Shown here piece by piece: positions 37,081 through 64,000 of a stretch of 64,000 nt of DNA. Origin of the DNA: Amoebidium appalachense (Eukaryota; Ichthyosporea); the NCBI GenBank assembly GCA_963693365.1, contig CAVNZM010000017.1:806001-870000 (forward strand), given 5' to 3'. A model generated the notes under the pieces. The model saw only the letters and a list, made by a program, of their open reading frames with translations, ran no database searches and was not told the DNA's origin. Within the stretch, counting starts at the first letter, position 1. Every line of letters starts with the position of its first letter. The position numbers and the translations under genes were made by a program.

Positions 37081-37162
37081 TTCACACCACCATCACCGCC
37101 GATAATCCCCCCCCCCCCCCCCCCCCCCCCCCCATTTGCCGCACACCCTCTAAAAAAAAAAA

Positions 37163-37562
<400 letters not shown>

Positions 37563-37605
37563 TTAGTTGGCTATTTCCTCCCCGTCTTTGTCTTCCCTGG
37601 CCTGT

Positions 37606-37731
<126 letters not shown>

Positions 37732-37904
37732 GTGTGCACGCTTGCGCATGTGTGAGTATCCGTGTGGGTGTGTGGGTGTGTGTGAGCAAGTAAAAACGTG
37801 TTGCATAATGTGTAAGTACACCGGATCACGTTAAAAAACATTTTATCAGACATGCACAAACAAAACAACACACAATGAGTGTGGGTCCATATCATACGGG
37901 GAGG

Positions 37905-37945
<41 letters not shown>

Positions 37946-38344
37946 GGGGAAGAGGAAGCGGAGGGGGGCATGCAGGAATAAGAGAACGTACATATCGAAA
38001 GAGGAAGTGGGAGAAGTGGAGGGGAAGGAGGGGGCGGGGGGGACGGGGGGGGGATGGGGGCACTAATTAGGTTGTAAAACAGGGGAAGGAGGGAGAGATG
38101 TGCTGTCAGTGATGTGTTGCACCGATATACATTACAACCATAAATGCAAAAAGCAGTCAATTTCCCGCAACCGGGAGGGGGAGGGGGGGGGGGGGGGGAG
38201 AGGTTGAAGCAGAAGAGAAACACACTAGAAAGTAGTCTACTGACCTAGTCCCCCCCCCCCCCCCCTACACACACACACACACACCCCAGCCCAAAACTCA
38301 ACCGAACACAACCCAAACCAAAAACCCATAAATACACCCTCTAG

Positions 38345-38396
<52 letters not shown>

Positions 38397-38404
38397 ACCC
38401 CTAC

Positions 38405-40105
38405 CTCCATCATCTTCTTCACGAGGGTCTTGTGTGCATTCACCAGTGCTGATGGTGAATGTTGCTCCAACCGCACCACCTTTAACGCCGGGCACATCAT
38501 TAAAGGGCGCAGGTCTAAATCCGGCTGCATCGCCCGACCTCCCACCCCAATCTCGACCAAATTTCCTAATGCGGAAAGCGGTGAAAGGTCGCTTATGTTC
38601 GGGCACGCTTTAAGCCGCAGAGAAGTTAAAGATGTGCACATAGCGACGGGTGTTAAATCACGAATTGTGTTCATGTGCGAAATGCACAGAGATACCAAAT
38701 TTGGGCACGTGGTGAGGGGGGCGAGATCAGAGAGCGAAACACACGAATTTATGATCACGCTCTCAATCGATTGGTTTTCGGATATCGCTGTGATGTCCTT
38801 TAATGCGCTACACATGTAAAGTTCGAGTTCCCGCGGGAGGGGGGTGTCCTTCACGCAAATTTGTGTAAGTACGCGACAATCGAGTCGCACACGATCGAAA
38901 TTTCGCGACCAAATTGACGGTGGGATGGTCAGTAGGTTGTGGCTGGTGAGCCTAAAGGAACGCACCGACTGCGGAAGACTCCATTGGGTGTCGGCGGCCG
39001 CCGACATAAATCGTACGTGGACGAATTTCACCCGTTCCAAAACGGTGCACCGGGAGAGAAACTCCATATTTGGAAAATCTATGGTCCCGTTACGACCGCG
39101 CAAAAACAGTTTCTTTAACCCGACACAGGGGAGAATGGGTAACACCGTGCCGTGGGGAACACTCGAAGTCAACTCGGTGAGTTGACTGCATTCGAGAACC
39201 GCATTTAAAGGCTCCACCGGGATACCCTTAGCTTTGAACTTAACCAAATTTGGAAAGTGCGGCATGTTGATCACCTGCACCGACCCGTTTCCGTCGGTCC
39301 CCTTAACCTCGACGTGCGTGAGTCTCTTTAAGTGTTCCAGCACCGAAAAGTCCACATTTAGATCCTGATCGTCTTCGACGTCATATTCCAAACGCATATG
39401 GGTAAGAGACACGCACGTCTTTAACGCTTCCACCGACTCGGAACTTAACCCGACAGCTTCGATTTTCTTTAAGTTGGTCACCTGCGCGAAGAAATGCGCC
39501 GGGAGTTGACCGTGTGGGAAGCCATAACTTCCTGTCAGGAGAAGGGATGTGAGGGTGGTTGATGCGATGCGGTGTGGGAGAATACATATGGAGTTGCTCG
39601 TGTTGACCGCGAGATGTTTCAACGCGGTGCATGTTTGTGCAATGGGACCCGCTAGATAGGCACATCTACCGTCCGGAAGAACGAACGTCTGTACCGATGT
39701 CATCACGCCGGCTATTAGAGCCGTGCACAATTCCGTATGCACATCTGCGATGAAGTTTGTGCACACCACCGTGTGGAGGTAGCACATACCCTCGAGTTTT
39801 CTCTGCAGGTAATTGAACTCATGTTCGCTTGCCTCTTCCGTTAACGCGCTCGTTGCTCGATACAATTGCACCATGTTAACGTATAGAACACCCACAGCGC
39901 CACCCCATGCCTCTAATCCTCGACGTAAATCCTCCCGTTGGTAATAATTAGGTCGGCTGGCGCGGAATGTTACTGTCCCGGACTGGGGAGAGCGAGACAG
40001 GGTGCACAAAAGGCGGCATGTTTGGGTGATGGCTATGCGATCGAAGTAGGGGAGGAAGCGGAGGATGTGGCAGATGACCTCGTCGGGAAGGCACTCCAGA
40101 GGGCA

Positions 40106-40107
<2 letters not shown>
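38405..40107 (-). CDS. F-box/leucine-rich-repeat protein B
   Basis: Minus-strand exon 40107-38405, entered from a (CA)n array ending CACACAG and left at GAG/GTAGGG. It starts with an F-box (CLPDEVICHILRFLPYFDRI) followed by LRRs (LTSLRLKACPNISDLSPLSA, LLTGSYGFPHGQLP). Length (567 codons against 565), entry phase (2 nt) and exit phase (0) match gene A, and the two align end to end (for example both share WGGA-x-G-x-L-x-VN), so they are paralogues with conserved intron positions. They point at each other. First and last exons were not identified. The likely role is a substrate receptor of an SCF ubiquitin ligase. Confidence 0.75.
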
Positions 40108-40166
<59 letters not shown>

Positions 40167-40449
40167 CATGCGTGTGCGTGTGTGTGTGCGAGTGTGTGCG
40201 GAAAGAGAGAATATGGGGGGAGGGGGAGACAGGGAGAGAGGGTTGCAGAGAGAGAGGGGCCGGGGGGGGAAGGAAGGAAGTAAGGGAGGGAGGGAGGGGG
40301 AGAGAGAGAAGCGGGTGGGTGGAGGGGATGGGGAAGAGAGAGAGATAGAGGGAGAGAGGGATGGTGAGAGAGAGAGGGGGGGAGGGGGGGGAGAGGGGGA
40401 GGAGAGGGAGAGGGGCAGGAGGCAGGGAGGAAAGGAGGGGGAGTGAGTG

Positions 40450-41198
40450 AGAGGAGCAAGATCTAGAAAGGAGACTGCATGTTCTTGGTGTATTTCAACC
40501 AGAGTTGCTGCCTAGTGCTTTGCCCTTATTAGATCGACACAATCCCCCCCTCCCCCCCCCCCCCCCCCCCCCCCCTCCCCCCTCCCCCCTTCCCCCGCCC
40601 CCTCCCCGCTCCCTTTCTAGGGCCACCAAAACCCAAAGTTCTAGGCAACTTACGGTAAACCATAATTCTCCCTTTTCAAAAAAAGTGACCCAACAAGGAA
40701 AACAGGGAGCATTTTAAAAAGTATCGAATTGGAATACTGGCGTACACTCCGATTTACAGCCGTTCTTCCCACCCATCCTCAGCCAAATTTAAGTCCCCGT
40801 ACCCAAGCAACACAACACACATCTTGCTCACAAACACGTACACAGAAAGCCGACAGATGTGCACACACGCACCTTTGCCCGCGGTCAATCGTTCGAACCG
40901 TGGCATGTCGACGTGCAGTGTGGGTGGGCCCCACGCGAGCCTATGCCTTTGTTTTTCCGACTTATGAAGTATTTTCTTATCCTTTTATGTCAACAACATT
41001 TCCCCTCTCTATGTTTCCCTTCTCTATCCTAGCTAGCCCCTAGACAATTTGAGCTTTTTGCAAGTTGTACACTTGGATATTCAGACTTGTTTCTCGTAGG
41101 CTGAAATTTACCTCGAAATATTGTTGGCCTTGCCCTGTCAGTTCAGTTTTCATCTGAAAGGACTCTAGATGACGTCATAGTAAATAGACTGCTTTTGG

Positions 41199-41244
<46 letters not shown>

Positions 41245-41868
41245 CTTCCTTGTGTGTGCACTCATTATATCGATACAGCATATATGGCATGCACATTCGT
41301 GTGCGGTCGCATGTGTGGGCCCGGGGACTCTGAGAGACTGGACGGGGAAGAGGAATGACTCACGGGAAAGGACACACACACACAAACACACGTACACACA
41401 CGCACAGCCACGAAGCAGGCGTACAGCTGCAGGAGCTATTGCCGGGCATGATGGGGGAAGATGAAGGCCATGTGAGAGGAGCACTCGCGGGTAGAGAGGA
41501 TATAGGTCGGAACGTTATTTTCATTTCGAGTCTCTGTCAGTACATGCACAACTATGTTCAATTGTTAATATTCTCAACCACACACACACACACACTCGGG
41601 GACCAACTAGCTAGCTCGAAGTGACACTTACGTGTACACCGTTCAAGCGATACGCGTACGGGGGTTTTTTTGTTTCAAAAAAATTTATTCCAATTTGGGA
41701 AAAGGCCCGGACTGGTCAGCTTCCGGGGAGCTCTGCCACTGGGCCTCATGCGTGTGCATGGTTTACTCAAGTGTACAAACGTGGCGCATCCCTTTGCACC
41801 TCTTTCACACACTAACAAACCTATTTGTTTACAAAACACATAATCAGGCATTTGCCACGTGCCTCCCT

Positions 41869-41907
<39 letters not shown>

Positions 41908-42369
41908 AAAAAAAAGAAAAAGAAAAAGAAAAAAAAGAAGAAGGCAAAAAAAAGAAAAACAGCTCCTACAAATTCCGCTACCCTGATACTTCAAGCATAT
42001 CTACAGTTGAAAAATTCCCAATGCAGCGCACTGTCTCCCAACATATCCCCGTAGATGCATCCACAAATCTCTTATACCATGTACCAAAATGAACGCCACA
42101 TGTCACAGAATATCTACGTAGATGCCCACTTCTACCCAGAACATCCAAATAAATATATTTCATGGTTTCACATATGCATATCCCATAATATCCATGTTAG
42201 TGTCTGTCATACCTATTCCAGAATATCTAGTGACATGGTTATCTGTAATGGCTTTCGCCGGTCCAAATTTCCGCGTATATCTAGCATTGACATCCCCATA
42301 TATTCCAAAATATTCCAAAATATCTACGTAATTTTTTGTCATGACTATTATATATATGTATTAGACTAA
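40450..42369. other. Intergenic DNA between the F-box gene B and PGAM5
   Basis: C-rich 40548-40615, C-run 41202-41241, C-run then A-run 41870-41915. At 42000-42350 AATATC/AATATT motifs with CATA/TACGTA context recur every 20-60 bp, a degenerate array. No gene is convincing. Confidence 0.4.
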
Positions 42370-49276
<6,907 letters not shown>

Positions 49277-50211
49277 TTCAGAAAACACCGGGCGTCGGTG
49301 TATGACTCTGCTGCGTTGAGTACACTATGATAATATCCAAGCGCTGATTGTTGAAAAGAAGCGAAAAAAACTAAACTGAGCAGCGACCGCCAAGAAAAAG
49401 CTTCGAACTGAAAAAACGGCCGACCGTGAGGCGTTGATTTGGCGAAAAGCATCGATCTGAGCCTCCTCGCCCTCCCGGGCTCTCCCTGGCCGGATCCGGA
49501 GTGGCTTTTTTTTTGCCCTGGTTTTTTTGCTCTTTCTTTCGTTTTCTTTTTTTTTTGTTTGTTTTTCTTGCTTTTCGCTTTTGTGGGTCCCCTTGTAGGC
49601 CTCAGCTTTCTACTATTATACACGAGGAGCAATATTTTCTAATATTGTACAGGCTTACATGAAGACACAGTTAGTGGTTGGAGACCTCTGTGCAATTGAG
49701 CATATGTAAACAAAGGGAAGAAAAAGGCTACAATCACAAGGTAGTCTTTCGAATTTTGCTCTTGTGTTGCAGGTGGCCAAAGGTGGGTGCCATACGAGGC
49801 TCGGCGCTGTCATGTATATACAAAGAAAAAGCACACCGTCATATCACACACCCAAAAAAACCTCTATAAGCACTTATGCGGCCAGAGGTTGTAAGTGGAA
49901 AGAAGCTGGAAGCTTCGAAGGGGCGGAAAGGTTCCATACACAAAGCTCTTTCGCCACACCCACCTAACCTCGGCTTACATTCCTAGAACATATTATAGCA
50001 CAAGCTAAACACAGTGCAGCTGCTGCAGGCTCATGGTTGCGCCTGCCAATAGCAGGTCAACACAACCAGAGTCCACGGAAGTTCTTCGTTTTCTATTATC
50101 ATAGTATCACCAAGACATGCAGTTCTAGATGGTTTTAAGCAGACGGGGTGTCTGGGGTGGAAGGTGGTGGCATGGGGTTGGTTTCATCCAAAAGGGGAGG
50201 TGTGTGCGTGT

Positions 50212-50268
<57 letters not shown>

Positions 50269-51050
50269 AGGGCCCAAATGGCATAATATTCAATCAAAAA
50301 GAATCAGTTGGTTTTGAGCTTCAGGAGAGGTGCTTTATTAGTCTTTGGATACGAAGGACTGGGAAAGAGCCGCTCGCACAGACGTTGTCCAATCTTAGAG
50401 CTAGCTATTTACAACAGTTTTTCCGTTAGCGTCGTGAAGGTTGCTAGGTAGCGGCACATAAGTCTAAAACCTGCCCCGGTTAGAATTTAAGTGATTGGGT
50501 CCAACTTGCAACACCGGGTTGGATCAGTATATATGCATAGTGCCAGTGTCACGTTTCTTCGGCGCTGTGTTATTCGGCTATTTTCTAGCTACAGGCAGCT
50601 AAGTGCGCTATAAATAAAGGCATGTACTTGTTGCTTATATTAACTCTGTCTATCAAAAACGTAGCGTCATGATGGTGGAGATGTGGTTGCACGTTCCCAG
50701 CTAAAGAAAGGCAAAACAAAATGAAAAAGGATGCAGAATCCTTTATATATTGGGTATTTGAATCGGGTATCTGAGAGCTCATGCATCTATTGGAGTACTA
50801 AGTCAGAGGGTAAAATGACCAAACGAACACTAATAGTGGAAGATCATAACACTCCAGTTTGCTGTTTTTTGAAAACCAAAAACTGCATATAAGTATATAT
50901 TTTAGTGTAAAAATAACTAGTAATAATTTATATATCAAGCTAGATATTACACTGTGTTTAAAGGTTGCCAGGTACATATATAATGCAAACGCTTGCATCA
51001 TCAATGTACCGATCCGTTACCGATAGTTTTACCCACCTTTCAACCGATTC
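49277..51050. other. Intergenic DNA between PGAM5 and H2A.X
   Basis: Contains the PGAM5 5-prime flank, a T-rich stretch at 49509-49570, a (GT)n/G-run block at 50209-50263, and otherwise unique DNA without a supported gene. Confidence 0.4.
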
Positions 51051-51105
51051 TTAACAATACGCATTTTTGATTGGGTTTAAATTTCATCCGATCCCCTCCC
51101 AACTG

Positions 51106-51114
51106 TATATAAAA
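51106..51114 (+). promoter_or_regulatory. TATA box of the H2A.X gene
   Basis: TATATAAAA, 65 nt upstream of the ATG at 51179, followed by a short pyrimidine/A-rich leader. Confidence 0.65.
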
Positions 51115-51178
51115 CCAAGCTCACCCACATTCTTTCATTCAACACATCACACCGTTTCAGATTCGCTCAAACGCCACA

Positions 51179-51607
51179 ATGTCAGGCAAAGGAAAGGGAG
51201 GGAAGGGAGCGGGCAAGACCGCCGCTGGCAAGTCCAAGTCTCGCTCTTCACGCGCCGGGCTTCAGTTCCCCGTCGGCCGTGTTCACCGTCTTCTTCGCAA
51301 GGGTAACTATGCCGAGCGCGTGGGTGCCGGTGCCCCCGTCTACCTCGCAGCCGTCCTCGAGTACTTGGCTGCTGAGATTCTCGAGTTGGCTGGCAACGCT
51401 GCCCGTGACAACAAGAAGACACGTATCATCCCCCGCCATCTTCAGCTCGCCATTCGCAACGACGAGGAGCTTAACCGCCTTCTCGGCGGCGTGACCATCG
51501 CCCAGGGTGGTGTGCTGCCCAATATCCATGCTGTGCTCCTCCCCAAGAAGACCGGCAAGGAGGGAGCCCCCAAGAAGGGTGCCTCGTCTCAGAGCCAGGA
51601 GTTCTAA
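51179..51607 (+). CDS. H2AX: Histone H2A.X
   Basis: Intronless 142-residue histone. It begins [13 protein letters not shown], then has the core [20 protein letters not shown], the acidic patch around [13 protein letters not shown], and [18 protein letters not shown]. The C-terminus ends SQSQEF, so it carries the S-Q-E-hydrophobic motif whose serine is phosphorylated at DNA double-strand breaks, making it H2A.X rather than plain H2A. It packages DNA in nucleosomes and marks damage. It has a TATA box and a histone-type 3-prime stem-loop. GC-rich third positions contrast with neighbouring DNA and fit high expression. Confidence 0.97.
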   Translation: MSGKGKGGKGAGKTAAGKSKSRSSRAGLQFPVGRVHRLLRKGNYAERVGAGAPVYLAAVLEYLAAEILELAGNAARDNKKTRIIPRHLQLAIRNDEELNRLLGGVTIAQGGVLPNIHAVLLPKKTGKEGAPKKGASSQSQEF

Positions 51608-51673
51608 GCGCGTGTTGTGCGTGTTATGGTCCTGTGTGCTTATTATTATTCCTGCCACGGCAAAAAAAAAAAC

Positions 51674-51689
51674 GGTGTTTAAAAACACC
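51674..51689 (+). terminator. Histone mRNA 3-prime stem-loop
   Basis: GGTGTTTAAAAACACC, a 6-bp stem with a 4-nt loop (TAAA), lies 66 nt after the H2A.X stop, is preceded by an A-rich stretch and followed by ACACCCC. This is the size, place and flank of the SLBP-binding histone 3-prime element. The loop differs from the usual UUHUH core at one position and the stem has a G-C pair where most have pyrimidine-purine runs. Confidence 0.7.
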
Positions 51690-52453
51690 ACACCCCTATT
51701 TAAAAGAGTTTTCATACACGTGGTTGCTACGTATTTTCCTTCTTATGAACTGGTGCTGTGTGCACATCGGCAAAGAAGCCATTGTATGAGTGTTTGGCTG
51801 CTTGGAGATATTTTGACAGCTTGACACGTCCAGGTCCGAAAGGACGCTAACCTAAAAAAGTGCAAGTATGGTTGCTTTTGATCAAAGAATTATGTATGGA
51901 ATGAATGTGACTGGCTCACAGAATAAAACCCTTTGTACAATTGACAAAATTTACTCGAGCCACACGTATCTCATTCACGGTAATACAACTGGTCTCTGAC
52001 ACATGCACTCTCTCCCTCAAAAAGTGGTTCTCGGGTTACTTTTGTGGCCATATATAGTACGGCCACAGACCAAAAAGGATTAGTCACGTGTCTGAGCTTG
52101 TTTCCGTCACGTTCAGGTCCTCGCAAACTGCATTCCTAAATGGTCCAACTATTAGGGAGGCCACACTTCCAAAACTGCCAGGCAGACGGAAGTACCCACA
52201 TATACAAAGAGTCCAGCCTCACTTGTCAGATTACCGTGTATACATCCACACGTACAATTGCTCCTAATGACTTGGTGGCATCTATACTCACACGTACACT
52301 TACTTTTTATGACTTATGGCTAGATGCTTTCGAGCATTTTTGATACTGTAAGATAGCAATTTTTAGTACTGTAAAATTAGGCACCTTTCTAGCAATTTTT
52401 AGTACTGTAAAATTAGGCACCTTTCTCGAGATCTAGGATGCTAAGCAGATAAA
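51690..52453. other. H2A.X to CysRS spacer with a 36-bp tandem duplication
   Basis: No gene. An AATAAA lies at 51922-51927. 52355-52390 and 52391-52426 are identical 36-bp direct repeats (each contains TTTAGTACTGTAAAATTAGG), ending 27 bp before the CysRS ATG, so they may affect its promoter or leader. Confidence 0.7.
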
Positions 52454-63877
<11,424 letters not shown>

Positions 63878-64000
63878 GTGGGTGCATGCATGGACCGTGC
63901 ATACATGCATACAGTTAATGCTTGACTCCCCCCTCCCCCCCCCCCCCCCCCTTCTCCTCCCCCCCTCCCCTACCCCCCACCTAGCCCCCTGTCTCGAATA

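Noticed and set aside
41355-41520. Short exon-like peptide after GTACAGCTGCAG near 41424
   Set aside because: No recognisable family, no partner exon and no clear donor; not strong enough to list.

Overview
The window is nuclear DNA from a eukaryote. It has spliced genes with GT-AG introns, a TATA-driven histone gene, LTR and non-LTR retrotransposons, four kinds of DNA transposon, and an extreme load of (CA)n/(GT)n, (CT)n/(GA)n and poly-C/poly-G tracts. An H2A.X ending in SQEF that also carries a histone 3-prime stem-loop (land plants lack the stem-loop), an AP2-repeat protein, a plant-type cysteine glutathione peroxidase and an organelle-targeted CysRS suggest an alga or related protist. I cannot name the species.

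Layout. 1-4.9 kb: a decayed minus-strand non-LTR retrotransposon with overlapping ORF1 and ORF2. 4.9-10.55 kb: a chromodomain Ty3/gypsy element with nearly identical LTRs but no integrase catalytic core. 10.6-14.7 kb: a minus-strand Harbinger/PIF transposase split over three exons, with a plus-strand piggyBac relic sitting in its first intron. 14.9-15.8 kb: a MITE, a tyrosine-recombinase C-terminal relic and strong inverted repeats. 18.7-21.4 kb: a three-exon gene for a triple AP2-like protein. 21.4-28.8 kb: mostly simple sequence with a piggyBac-like MITE. 28.9-29.4 kb: an intronless glutathione peroxidase (minus). 33.2-35.1 and 38.4-40.1 kb: two convergent F-box/LRR paralogues with matching intron positions. 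42.4-49.3 kb: a complete seven-exon PGAM5-type phosphatase gene (minus), rebuilt from small exons scattered among microsatellites. 51.2-51.7 kb: H2A.X. 52.5 kb to beyond the right edge: a cysteinyl-tRNA synthetase gene, 12 exons in view, carrying an 834-bp non-autonomous hAT element in an intron.

The host genes are housekeeping functions with no obvious joint pathway. What links them is architecture. Coding sequence of the multi-exon genes is cut into 10-200 nt exons by introns built of simple repeats. About half of the splice acceptors I could place lie at or just after the end of a (CA)n array on the sense strand. Several introns carry a sense (GU)n tract followed by a (CA)n tract, or a C-run and a G-run, which could pair and fold the intron. 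Two duplications in the PGAM5 gene copied an exon 5-prime end together with its CA-array acceptor, making decoy exons. This intron architecture is the best candidate in the window for something poorly described. Exon models are from reading frame, splice dinucleotides, phase continuity and family motifs only, with no transcript support.
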